Notes under the pieces: model-generated | Database searches by the model: none | What the model was told of the DNA's origin: nothing | What the model saw: only the letters and a program-made list of their open reading frames with translations | Assembly (NCBI GenBank): GCA_041653015.1 | Contig: JBAZGG010000016.1 | Span: 1 to 15,562, forward strand | Source: JBAZGG01 sp041653015 | GTDB lineage: Bacteria; Bacillota_I; Bacilli_A; RFN20; CAG-826 | Direction: 5' to 3' | Length of the DNA: 15,562 nt | Shown here: piece by piece, positions 1-7,042 of the stretch | How positions within the stretch are numbered: position 1 is the stretch's first letter | Layout: every line of letters starts with the position of its first letter | Program-made: the position numbers and the translations under genes

Positions 1-449
1 TTTAACGCTTCAAATAATTCGTCATTTTGAAAGCATTGATATGCGCAAACCAAATCATTGTTCATATCATTAATAGAAAAAGATTCGGGTTGTAATTTGA
101 ATAATAACGCGCCACCTCCAACGAATGGCTCAAAATACCTATTAAAATGTTTGGGAAGATGAGCCTCAATAATTTCAAGAAGTTGAGTTTTTCCTCCGGC
201 CCATTTTACAAAAGGATGTACGGGCATATTATGCTTCGAAAGAATTTTTGAAGGGGTTAATGTTTTCCCAAGAGAATTTAAAATTTTTTCAATTGTTGCG
301 TAAGTAACGCCTAAGACTTCGCCGGACTCAACGCGAGAAAGTTGTGCTCGTTCAACACCACAAATTGATGATAACTGTTCTTGAGAGAGACCCGCTTCGA
401 TACGGCAATTTTTTATTTCGAGACCAACATTTAGTAAAGATTCATCCAT
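1..449 (-). CDS. HTH-fused Dam-type DNA adenine methylase (partial, C-terminus off the window)
   Basis: The gene starts at an ATG at 449 and runs off the left edge, giving 149 visible residues. Residues about 8-65 read as a Cro/CI-type helix-turn-helix (LSQEQLSSICGVERAQLSRVESG). From about residue 78 the sequence matches the start of the Dam/DpnII class of N6-adenine methylases: FVKWAGGK at 80-87, then FEPFVGGG at 106-113, the S-adenosylmethionine-binding FxGxG-like loop. The family methylates adenine in short palindromic sites; GATC is common but cannot be read from this part. A strong ribosome site (AGAGGAAT) lies 6 bases before the ATG. The DPPY catalytic motif would lie beyond the edge and cannot be checked. 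It follows an HTH gene and an AbiEi-like gene on the same strand, and has its own promoter and palindrome. The fusion suggests self-regulation or tethering to particular sites; this is inference. It could be a solitary methylase or half of a restriction-modification pair. Confidence 0.85.
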   Translation of the reverse strand, partial: MDESLLNVGLEIKNCRIEAGLSQEQLSSICGVERAQLSRVESGEVLGVTYATIEKILNSLGKTLTPSKILSKHNMPVHPFVKWAGGKTQLLEIIEAHLPKHFNRYFEPFVGGGALLFKLQPESFSINDMNNDLVCAYQCFQNDELFEAL

Positions 450-467
450 GCTTATTCCTCTATTTAA

Positions 468-498
468 ATTATAACACTTATCGTGTATTTATATACAC
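468..498 (-). promoter_or_regulatory. Promoter of the HTH-methylase gene with embedded operator-like palindrome
   Basis: On the minus strand an extended -10 element (TGTTATAAT, 476-468) precedes the methylase ribosome site. No good -35 is present. Just upstream lies the inverted repeat GTGTAT-4 nt-ATACAC (483-498). Its inner GTGT half also pairs with ACAC at 474-477, so the unit ACAC/GTGT/ACAC is spaced across the promoter. This position over the spacer and -35 is typical of repressor operators. Likely binders are the HTH domain of the methylase itself or the HTH protein ending at 504. Binding is inferred. Confidence 0.6.
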
Positions 499-503
499 AT
501 TAT

Positions 504-1061
504 TTATTGTTTTATAGAATTTTCAATCAGTGTGTCTATTGAAAAGCTAAAAAGAATGCAAAATCTATATAGCGTAGTTATCTGGGGCAATCGTAAGCCT
601 TGTTCGTACTTATGCAAAGTGGCGCGATTAATACTTAATATTTCTGCAGTCTCAGTCGAGCTTTTCATCGATGATATTCGTATTCTTTTCATTAACTTAC
701 CCAATCTTATCGAGTCAATCTCTGCAAACGTATTAATGTTTTTATCGGCGAAAACACGAGACCACTTCTCGTAGGCGGAATCGAGTGATACCCAATACTC
801 TTTTGGCATTAGTTCATCTGAATTGTGATAGCGAAGAAATCGTATTGCATTTTCTTCGAGATCTGTCAGTGTACACAAAAAACCTTCATAGAGTTTTTCA
901 ATCCTTAAAGCTTCTGCATATTCATTAATATCTTCTTCGCTAGTTATGAATTTCTGTCCGAATAAGCTTATAGAGCATCTAAGTCTTGAATAATCATGTT
1001 TAATAAAAGAAAAAAATCCTTGTTTAGTCTTCCTTAAAGGAAGACATGTCTTCTGCTTCAT
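504..1061 (-). CDS. 185-aa protein with C-terminal Cro/CI helix-turn-helix
   Basis: Residues about 120-180 form a recognisable five-helix Cro/CI (XRE) domain: LGKLMKRIRIS, then STETAEILSINRATLHKYEQG, then a PQITTLYRFCILF helix. The first 115 residues match nothing I recognise. They are charged, contain four cysteines or fewer, and show no membrane segment. The gene overlaps the end of the AbiEi-like gene upstream by 38 bases, so the two are very likely translated together. The ATG at 1061 is the first start in frame, but its ribosome site is weak, which fits coupling. In ordinary AbiE loci the second gene is the AbiEii nucleotidyltransferase toxin; this protein has none of that family's GS/DxD features that I can see. 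It may be a transcription factor for the adjacent methylase or an effector with its own autoregulatory domain. Function is unknown. Confidence 0.8.
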   Translation of the reverse strand: MKQKTCLPLRKTKQGFFSFIKHDYSRLRCSISLFGQKFITSEEDINEYAEALRIEKLYEGFLCTLTDLEENAIRFLRYHNSDELMPKEYWVSLDSAYEKWSRVFADKNINTFAEIDSIRLGKLMKRIRISSMKSSTETAEILSINRATLHKYEQGLRLPQITTLYRFCILFSFSIDTLIENSIKQ

Positions 1062-1689
1062 ACCATTCCATCACCCTATTAGATATATGGAATTTGTTAA
1101 GCTGTTTAGCAAGTTCTAAATAAATATAACGCGGATATTTATCTTTATCTTTCATGTCGATGAGTTGCAGATTCCGATCGCAATAAGCAATCAGTCGCTT
1201 GCTTAATTCATTAGCAAAATCCATCTCTTCATCAATATCAATATTCTTATAATTCAAAAGCAGGTCCAAAGATTCGAAAAACGAGACTGTCCCAGCAAAT
1301 AAATAACTATATATAATCTTAACCGAACAATTTGCTATATTCTTATTGCTTGTTGTCAGTCGAGAAAAAATATCAGTCTTTATGGGCTTTTTACTTGTTA
1401 AATTTAATTTGTTAAGAAGGGCAAGACCAACAATTATTCCGCCGTTATTTGAAACATAATGATTTATAATCAATGTATCTAAATCAATAGTATCGAGATT
1501 ACCAATGTAATAAATGCCTTTAGAAATTTGACTGATTATTCCTTCATTAACAAGCCTAGAGACAAATTTTCTAAAACTATCCTTATTAATGAACTTAAAG
1601 CTATGCTCCAGTAGATAACCGGTATCAAAGATTCCTCCTTGATTTTCTAAACAATATTTCCTTATGGCTCCAATATCAGTTGCACGCAT
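1024..1689 (-). CDS. AbiEi-like (DUF6088-type) winged-helix antitoxin/regulator
   Basis: This 221-residue protein begins with a winged-helix domain (residues 1-62) with the pattern usual in AbiEi/DUF6088 proteins: SRLVNEGIISQISKGIYYIG. A second part follows with GGIIVGLALLNKLNLTSKKP (83-102), which fits the C-terminal domain of type IV antitoxins. In characterised AbiE systems AbiEi represses its operon and counteracts the AbiEii nucleotidyltransferase. The ATG at 1689 is chosen over an in-frame ATG at 1737 because AAGAGGTAAA sits just before it, and because the best promoter (1707-1735) lies between the two. Its partner gene overlaps by 38 bases and is not an AbiEii. It may therefore serve as a regulator of a non-standard module. 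The family call is by motif recognition only. Confidence 0.7.
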   Translation of the reverse strand: MRATDIGAIRKYCLENQGGIFDTGYLLEHSFKFINKDSFRKFVSRLVNEGIISQISKGIYYIGNLDTIDLDTLIINHYVSNNGGIIVGLALLNKLNLTSKKPIKTDIFSRLTTSNKNIANCSVKIIYSYLFAGTVSFFESLDLLLNYKNIDIDEEMDFANELSKRLIAYCDRNLQLIDMKDKDKYPRYIYLELAKQLNKFHISNRVMEWYEAEDMSSFKED

Positions 1690-1706
1690 TATTTTACCTC
1701 TTTTAC

Positions 1707-1735
1707 ATTCTAGCATAAAAACGAAACATTGTCTC
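1707..1735 (-). promoter_or_regulatory. Promoter of the AbiEi-like operon
   Basis: Minus-strand GAGACA (1735-1730), a 17-base spacer ending in TGC, and TAGAAT (1712-1707) make an extended -10 promoter. Transcription would start near 1700, leaving a leader of about 11 bases that just contains the GAGG ribosome site. This placement excludes the upstream ATG at 1737 as the start. Confidence 0.6.
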
Positions 1736-1790
1736 ATTTTTTGATGCCTATATTTTGTCTTTAATATTCGATGAATACATATTTTTTATT

Positions 1791-1822
1791 AAAAAAAGAC
1801 ATTCCGTGTTAACAGAATGTCT
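1791..1822 (-). terminator. Rho-independent terminator of tRNA-Thr
   Basis: On the minus strand the arms AGACATTC and GAATGTCT pair perfectly. Inner T-G, G-C and T-A pairs extend the stem, and a run of seven T follows. It lies 12 bases past the CCA end of the tRNA. Confidence 0.85.
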
Positions 1823-1834
1823 CACTTTCCTAAA

Positions 1835-1908
1835 TGGTGCCCCCTCGCGGAATCGAACCACGAACGGATCCTTACCATGGATCTGTTATGCCATTTAACT
1901 AAGGGGGC
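1835..1908 (-). tRNA. tRNA-Thr (anticodon GGT)
   Basis: The minus strand folds into a complete cloverleaf. The acceptor is GCCCCCT/AGGGGGC, the D stem GTTA/TAAC has a 7-base loop, and the anticodon stem GATCC/GGATC encloses ATGGTAA with GGT at positions 34-36. A 4-base variable loop follows, then T stem CGTGG/CCGCG with loop TTCGATT, discriminator A and an encoded CCA (1837-1835). GGT reads ACC and ACU, so the tRNA carries threonine. It is a single gene with its own promoter and terminator. Its 3' end points toward the AbiEi/methylase module, the usual side for integrated elements. Confidence 0.97.
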
Positions 1909-1925
1909 ATTTGTCAACGAACTTA

Positions 1926-1954
1926 ATTATCTTTTATACGATTTATAAAGTCAA
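1926..1954 (-). promoter_or_regulatory. Promoter of tRNA-Thr
   Basis: Minus-strand TTGACT (1954-1949), exactly 17 bases, then GATAAT (1931-1926). The predicted start is about 10 bases before the mature tRNA 5' end. This is the best sigma-70-type promoter in the window. Confidence 0.85.
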
Positions 1955-1981
1955 GAATGATTCATTGAATAAAAGTAATGG

Positions 1982-2863
1982 TTAAATTGTATTTAAAAAC
2001 AAATATTCTTTGTAGCTGGTATATTCTTTTGACCATCCATTTTCGTAATTGGCGTATTCAAAAAAAGTTTCATAGTGATTATAGGTATAGAAGATGGTGG
2101 GTATATTGCCATATCCAGTCGGTTGATCTTGAATTCCTTCATAATAGATGATCAAACGAAGAGGACCACGATTAAAGGATGAACCTCCAGCGTATTTCGT
2201 CGTTCCATTTAAAACATATCCGACATCATATTCCCAATAATAACCATCGTCGGGAGTGGGGAAGCCATCAAGATTCTTATTCTTATCGGCATACGGGTGC
2301 GGACCGCGATCGCTCGTGGAATAACGACCGGGAGACAGGCGGCAATAATTACCAAATTCGCTATAGCATATTGATTTGCCATTATCAGTATCGTTAGTAA
2401 CATAGTAATTATCAGGAAGCTCTTTAAAAGCGAGAAGATATGTTATCACATCGTCAAGATTGGTATACCACAATCCCTTTTTGATAAAGTGATCGACGGC
2501 TTTTGTTTTGGCATAGACGGCCGCATAATTTTCATCGCTGATAACAGGATTGTGATAATCGATGCGCTGCGTCGTCTTTTCGCTGGTCGGTTCGCTGCCT
2601 GAAGAACTGCTCGCTGAACTGCCGGTCACTGTATATAGGGTATTAGGAAAATCATCCTGGGTTAATTCAGTCAAAGAGATATCGCTGATATCAGAAACAG
2701 AATCGCTGGTGCTCGGCGAAACGGAGTCGATGACAGAAAGATTGGAATTATCGCTACTATGAGAGATATCATTCGAATTTGAAACGCTATCGAAAATATC
2801 TAAATGACAAGCGGAAAGGATCGTGAGACAGGCGACTGGAAAAAGTATCAAAATTCTTCTCAT
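1982..2863 (-). CDS. Barnase-family ribonuclease lipoprotein
   Basis: The 293-residue protein starts with a lipoprotein signal peptide (MRRILILFPVACLTILSAC, lipid Cys19). A Ser/Asp/Thr-rich linker spans about 26-100, and a domain at about 122-272 aligns with barnase. Seen matches are LPDNY (149-153), GNYCRLSPGR (171-180, barnase GNLADVAPGK), WEYDVGY (210-216, barnase WREADINY), FNRGPLR (230-236) and NHYETF (262-267, barnase DHYQTF). By this alignment the general base is Glu211, the general acid His263, and the phosphate-binding arginines Arg232 and Arg236, so all key residues are kept. Barnase cleaves single-stranded RNA, preferring guanosine. A 15-20 residue insertion lies before the histidine motif. 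The enzyme should sit on the outer face of the membrane. No barstar-like gene is visible here. The gene begins 34 bases after rimO and has no clear ribosome site. The role in RNA scavenging or competition is inference. Confidence 0.85.
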   Translation of the reverse strand: MRRILILFPVACLTILSACHLDIFDSVSNSNDISHSSDNSNLSVIDSVSPSTSDSVSDISDISLTELTQDDFPNTLYTVTGSSASSSSGSEPTSEKTTQRIDYHNPVISDENYAAVYAKTKAVDHFIKKGLWYTNLDDVITYLLAFKELPDNYYVTNDTDNGKSICYSEFGNYCRLSPGRYSTSDRGPHPYADKNKNLDGFPTPDDGYYWEYDVGYVLNGTTKYAGGSSFNRGPLRLIIYYEGIQDQPTGYGNIPTIFYTYNHYETFFEYANYENGWSKEYTSYKEYLFLNTI

Positions 2864-2897
2864 GCTTTATAAACAATCCACTATTTGTATTTGTTTG

Positions 2898-4184
2898 TCA
2901 AATCTTTTCTCCGTATAGATCATAAACGAAGGCGTTTGTAATCTTAATCTTCACAATGCTTCCTACGGCAACGGGCTCTGTTGATGAGAAGGAGATACTC
3001 CCATCGATATCATCTGGTGCGTTCCAATAACTGCGAAAAGAATAAAGCCTTTTTTGAGGATTAAAAGAGGTGACGATTCCTTCCATAATCTCCCCTATTC
3101 TCTTCTTATTGTTGTCATATGATATTTTCTTTTGCTTATCAATGAGTAACGATAAACGGCGATTCTTGTCGATAGAAGTTAATTGATTAGGCAGATTATA
3201 TGCCGCAGTATCCTCTTCTCTAGAATAAGTAAAAGCACCGACGTGATCAAATCTCACATCATCTAACATCTGCAGTATCTCTTTAAAATCAGTCTCACTT
3301 TCGCCGGGAAATCCGACTATGAATGTCGTGCGCAATACCGCGTTAGGTATCTCTTTTCTAATATGTTTAAACAAATCCAACAGAAATTCCTTATCTCCAC
3401 GGCGATTCATCGCTTTCAAAACGCGATTGGAAGCGTGCTGAATCGGGATGTCAAAATAAGGGGCGATGTGAGGATTGTTCTTTATTAATCTGATCAAATC
3501 ATCGCTGATCTCATCGGGATAAAGATATAGCAAGCGAATCGAAGCAAAAGAAAACTTTAATAGTTCTTGTAGAACATTGCAGAGATTGTTCTTTCCTAAT
3601 AAATCACTTCCATAATGTGTGACATCTTGGGAGATAATAACAATCTCTTTTATACCAGCAGCATCAAGAATGGAAGCTTCAGCGACGATGTCGCATAGCG
3701 GGCGAGAAGAAAAATCTCCTCTTATCAAAGGAATGGCGCAGTAAGTGCAATGATTATCGCAGCCTTCAGATATTCGCAAATAAGCGGTATATGGCGGAGT
3801 GGATAATAGACGATTAAAAGGGTTGAGTTTGACGATGTGACTGCCTTCGAGACATTCTTCCAATAATGAATTAATCTTTCCGTAGTCGCGCAGAGGAACA
3901 AAAAGAGAGACTTCAGGAATCGAGGCTTTCAACTCGTCGAGATATCGCTCGACGAGGCATCCGGTCACGATTATTTTTTTATGGTATTTGGACATTTCAA
4001 GAATCGTATCGATGCTCTCTTTTTTACTATCCTCAATGAAACCGCAGGTGTTGACGATGATGATATCGCTCAACTCCGGTTTGTTGACTATTTCGAATTT
4101 CGATGAGGAAAGCATGCCCAAAATAATTTCGCTATCGACGAGATTTTTCGCGCATCCTAATGAAACGAGACCTACCTTATACAT
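2898..4184 (-). CDS. rimO: Ribosomal protein S12 methylthiotransferase RimO
   Basis: A radical-SAM enzyme that adds a methylthio group to the conserved aspartate of ribosomal protein S12. The N-terminal UPF0004 domain carries the three cysteines of the second [4Fe-4S] cluster: Cys11 (SLGCAKNLVDSE), Cys47 (NTCGFI) and Cys76 (TGC). The radical-SAM cluster motif CxxxCxxC is at 142, 146 and 149 within ISEGCDNHCTYCAIPLIRG, the form typical of RimO rather than MiaB. A C-terminal TRAM domain follows from about 365. At 428 residues it is normal length. The gene overlaps the end of malQ by 13 bases, so translation is probably coupled to a sugar-metabolism operon, an unusual neighbour for a ribosome-modifying enzyme. 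The TGA stop supports the standard code. Confidence 0.95.
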   Translation of the reverse strand: MYKVGLVSLGCAKNLVDSEIILGMLSSSKFEIVNKPELSDIIIVNTCGFIEDSKKESIDTILEMSKYHKKIIVTGCLVERYLDELKASIPEVSLFVPLRDYGKINSLLEECLEGSHIVKLNPFNRLLSTPPYTAYLRISEGCDNHCTYCAIPLIRGDFSSRPLCDIVAEASILDAAGIKEIVIISQDVTHYGSDLLGKNNLCNVLQELLKFSFASIRLLYLYPDEISDDLIRLIKNNPHIAPYFDIPIQHASNRVLKAMNRRGDKEFLLDLFKHIRKEIPNAVLRTTFIVGFPGESETDFKEILQMLDDVRFDHVGAFTYSREEDTAAYNLPNQLTSIDKNRRLSLLIDKQKKISYDNNKKRIGEIMEGIVTSFNPQKRLYSFRSYWNAPDDIDGSISFSSTEPVAVGSIVKIKITNAFVYDLYGEKI

Positions 4185-5611
4185 TTTTTAATAAAGACCG
4201 CATTCCTTTTTAGTGCATCATAATTCTTCAATTTAAAAGTCCAATTGTTTTTTGTGATAGTAGACGGAGTGTTCATTCTGCTAGACGAAGATAATCTTAA
4301 TATATCTTGAACGGGAATGATAGTCAGACGCTCATTACGATTGATAGCGAGGTAGAGAAGTTTATCGAGATAATCGAAGTTGCGATGATATCTAACATGA
4401 TATTTATCAATTAAGGCTCGTTTTTTCTTGCTCAATGAATGATACCAACCGCGCAGCGTGTCGTTGTCGTGCGTTCCGGTGTAATAGATCGTATTCACTT
4501 CTCCATTGCTATAGTCGGATGATAGTTCATCTAATAAAGAGAATTGCATCACTTTCATCCCTGGTAGGTGAAAATGGTCTTTTAGAATTGCGACTTCTTT
4601 TCTTAAGTCGCCTAAGTCTTCGGCGATTAAATGAATGTCAGGATATTGATTGAACAGAGTATCAAAGAATTTATATCCAGGTGGATAATGCCATTTACCA
4701 TCTATTGCTGTCGAACAATCTGGATTGATCGCCCAATACGAATCGAAAGCGCGAAAGTGATCTAGTCTAACGACATCATATATCTCACTCGCGCATTTAA
4801 GGCGATAGATGAGAAAGCCGAAATGATCTCGTTCAAGGCTTTGCCAATTATAGATTGGGTTACCCCATCGTTGCCCATCTTTGGAAAAATAATCAGGGGG
4901 CACTCCAGCGATGAGAGTCGGATTGAAATCATTATCGAGAAGGAAAAACTCCTTTGCATAATAGACATCGCTCGAATCATATCCGACATAAAATGGTAGA
5001 TCACCGATAATTTTTATCCCTTTGCTATTGGCATAGGATTTGATATCGCGCCACTGCTCAAAGAGTATTTTTTGGGCGAATAGTTGCATTTTTGCATATT
5101 CTTGAATCTCAATCGGCAGTTCATCGATATCAGCTTTTGAGTTGAGATGCTGACTATCCCATCTATTCCAAGACACCTCATTAAAAAATTTCTTTAAAGA
5201 AATAAAACAGGCGTATTCTGCTAAACCTGGATTATTGATTGAAAATTCATGATAATCAAAAAAATTATTCTTAATATAGTTATGATATGCTTCGCTGATC
5301 AGCGCTTCTTTAAACAACCGAGCCCTTTTGTAATCGATATAATTCAAATCTTCATCATTCGCTTTTTTACTGACCAATTTCGCTTTTAAAAGCCAATCGT
5401 ACGATAGGTATATCGGATCGATGGCGAATGATGAATATGTTTGATATGGTGAATTGCCATAACCGAGAGGGTTCAAAGGCAGGATTTGCCAATGAGTGAT
5501 TTTGTTTCTTTTCAGAATATCGAGGAACTTGAGTACACTCGGTCCAAATTCACCGATTGAATGACGTCCTTCAAGCGATGAAACAGCGCACAAAACTCCT
5601 ACATTTTTCAT
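4172..5611 (-). CDS. malQ: 4-alpha-glucanotransferase (amylomaltase, GH77)
   Basis: MalQ transfers alpha-1,4-glucan segments between malto-oligosaccharides and releases glucose, in the cytoplasm. The 479-residue protein has the GH77 signature throughout: GEFGPSVLKFLD near 20, HWQILPLNPLGYGNSPYQTYSSFA (40-63, family substrate-site loop), GVPPDYFSKDGQRWGNP (236-252), VRLDHFRAF (281-289) with nucleophile Asp284, LIAEDLG (328-334) with acid/base Glu331, and TGTHDNDT (378-385) with the third catalytic Asp382. All three acids are present, and length is typical of the short bacterial form. Its ATG overlaps the stop of the upstream membrane gene in an ATGA arrangement, and its end overlaps rimO. Co-transcription with galT suggests joint galactose and maltodextrin use. 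The stop is TAG. Confidence 0.95.
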   Translation of the reverse strand: MKNVGVLCAVSSLEGRHSIGEFGPSVLKFLDILKRNKITHWQILPLNPLGYGNSPYQTYSSFAIDPIYLSYDWLLKAKLVSKKANDEDLNYIDYKRARLFKEALISEAYHNYIKNNFFDYHEFSINNPGLAEYACFISLKKFFNEVSWNRWDSQHLNSKADIDELPIEIQEYAKMQLFAQKILFEQWRDIKSYANSKGIKIIGDLPFYVGYDSSDVYYAKEFFLLDNDFNPTLIAGVPPDYFSKDGQRWGNPIYNWQSLERDHFGFLIYRLKCASEIYDVVRLDHFRAFDSYWAINPDCSTAIDGKWHYPPGYKFFDTLFNQYPDIHLIAEDLGDLRKEVAILKDHFHLPGMKVMQFSLLDELSSDYSNGEVNTIYYTGTHDNDTLRGWYHSLSKKKRALIDKYHVRYHRNFDYLDKLLYLAINRNERLTIIPVQDILRLSSSSRMNTPSTITKNNWTFKLKNYDALKRNAVFIKKCIR

Positions 5612-6174
5612 TGTTTTGGACCATCGATAAGAACGTGCTGCGTCTCTGTTTTAAGACCGATGTAAAGTATTCCAAAAATATTAATGCAGACATTAGCGAG
5701 ACTAAAAATAATCCCAGCGTAGCCGAAGAAAGTGAAGTGACACGTTCTCGTGTTAACGGCAAAATCCGGATTTGAACCGGTGAACATGGCAATGGCGAAA
5801 AAGGCAAAAAATAATCCGACGACAGCCATGAGCGAAGCGAAAGCTAGGAGAAGATACTTAGAAGGAGTCGCCGATTTGCTATACAAAACCCAAAACGTAA
5901 ATACGAGCGTTAAAAGTCCAGCGATACAGCCCGAAAGATATGAGACGATAGCAAAACCATTGCCGGTGACAAAAGGAATCGATGAATGACCAAAAGCGAT
6001 CATGAGTCCGGTGACATTTGTTAGAAGAGCGCCTGTTGAATCATTCAAGACGTAAACGTAATCAAATAACCCAGATATGCCGAAAAGAATACCGCACGCT
6101 GACGATATGAACATCACGACAAAAAATCTTTTGCGCGCGCGAATCGTCTTAATCGTTTTTTGAAATCTATTCAT
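5608..6174 (-). CDS. Unknown 188-aa integral membrane protein
   Basis: I do not recognise the family. From the preferred ATG at 6174 the protein has a basic N-terminus (NRFQKTIKTIRARKR) followed by about five hydrophobic segments at roughly 17-36, 50-68, 74-97, 105-128 and 145-170, and a short polar tail. The basic start suggests the N-terminus is cytoplasmic. An in-frame ATG at 6228 would overlap the upstream YwaF-like gene by 62 bases; 6174 overlaps it by only 8 and has an AAAGGA-like ribosome site. The 3' end overlaps malQ by 4 bases. It is embedded in the galT-malQ operon, so a link to sugar uptake or envelope glycan handling is possible but not shown. No charged transport motif or catalytic residue stands out. 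Confidence 0.75.
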   Translation of the reverse strand: MNRFQKTIKTIRARKRFFVVMFISSACGILFGISGLFDYVYVLNDSTGALLTNVTGLMIAFGHSSIPFVTGNGFAIVSYLSGCIAGLLTLVFTFWVLYSKSATPSKYLLLAFASLMAVVGLFFAFFAIAMFTGSNPDFAVNTRTCHFTFFGYAGIIFSLANVCINIFGILYIGLKTETQHVLIDGPKQ

Positions 6175-7042
6175 AATTAGCGGATTCCTTTCGCAATTGA
6201 CGAATTCTTTGAAATGACAAAAAATCAATTTTCATATGTCGAGATTCAAATGGGAGCGAAATAATAAAGTAGACGATCGATCCGAATATGTAATAAGGAA
6301 TAACCAACCATAGAATTGGAATAAAGTACAGATTGCTATCGATTTCAAACATGAAGAATGGAGGGACGAATACTCGATATAAGGAACCGAATATATAGTC
6401 AACAAATGGCGGTGGTCCAAAGACGAAAGCGGCATTGCGAAAGCTTCGCGAGAAGAATTCTTCCCAAGTGCAAGGTACTAAACCACAAAGTTTCAATGCC
6501 AACTCGTTGAAGAATATGACACAGAGAACAAAATATAGAATAAAAGGCTGTTTCCATATGCGATGATAATCAAGTTTATGCATTCCTGAAGCGACCATCA
6601 TAAGTGGAGCGACGACAAGCGGTATATGACATAAATAGTAACGAGTCAATTCCGCAATCGCATCGAAATTATTCAATTCACGACCCATGGCATCGCTCGG
6701 CAAAAGACACGCTAAGGCACCAGAAATAACTCCTAGATAGTACATGTAATCTTTTGAATATTTCCCTCCATACAAAAACAAAAAAGGAAAAACAACAACA
6801 GATAGAGCACATATATTCTCAACCGTCGATTTTCTTAATGAATAAGGAAAATCAGCGAGATAAGAAGGCAAAAGCTGCTTGAAAAAATGAAGGGCGAGAT
6901 TGGCAAAGAGCATGATAACAATAATCAAAAAAACAGTGCGTTGACTAACGGTGCGAGATAGATAGACCATTGCGAACACGAAAACGATGATCAATCCGAT
7001 GATCACCATATACAGGGTGCTTCCAATAGTCAAAGTTGTCAT
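6167..7042 (-). CDS. YwaF/TMEM164-like integral membrane protein
   Basis: A 291-residue polytopic protein with about seven hydrophobic segments (roughly 8-28, 36-55, 76-92, 100-117, 135-152, 163-183, 236-262). The arrangement resembles the YwaF (TIGR02206) family: an ENICALSVVVFPFLFLYG helix, a YYLGVISGALACLLP helix, then RYYLCHIPLVVAPLMM and a YHRIWKQPFILY segment. The human relative TMEM164 acts in acyl transfer to lipids, but bacterial members are mostly uncharacterised, and I do not claim that activity. The gene overlaps galT by 4 bases (ATGA) and the next membrane gene by 8, so it belongs to the galT transcript. Some features usual in the family may be missing; the assignment rests on overall pattern. 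Confidence 0.55.
   Translation of the reverse strand: MTTLTIGSTLYMVIIGLIIVFVFAMVYLSRTVSQRTVFLIIVIMLFANLALHFFKQLLPSYLADFPYSLRKSTVENICALSVVVFPFLFLYGGKYSKDYMYYLGVISGALACLLPSDAMGRELNNFDAIAELTRYYLCHIPLVVAPLMMVASGMHKLDYHRIWKQPFILYFVLCVIFFNELALKLCGLVPCTWEEFFSRSFRNAAFVFGPPPFVDYIFGSLYRVFVPPFFMFEIDSNLYFIPILWLVIPYYIFGSIVYFIISLPFESRHMKIDFLSFQRIRQLRKESANYE

Noticed and set aside
1690..1737. Longer start of the AbiEi-like gene at ATG 1737
   Set aside because: The best promoter (-35 at 1735-1730, -10 at 1712-1707) lies inside this stretch, and a strong ribosome site precedes the ATG at 1689.
6175..6228. Longer start of the unknown membrane protein at ATG 6228
   Set aside because: It would overlap the YwaF-like gene by 62 bases and adds a cysteine-containing polar stretch before a typical basic N-terminus; 6174 has better spacing to a ribosome site.
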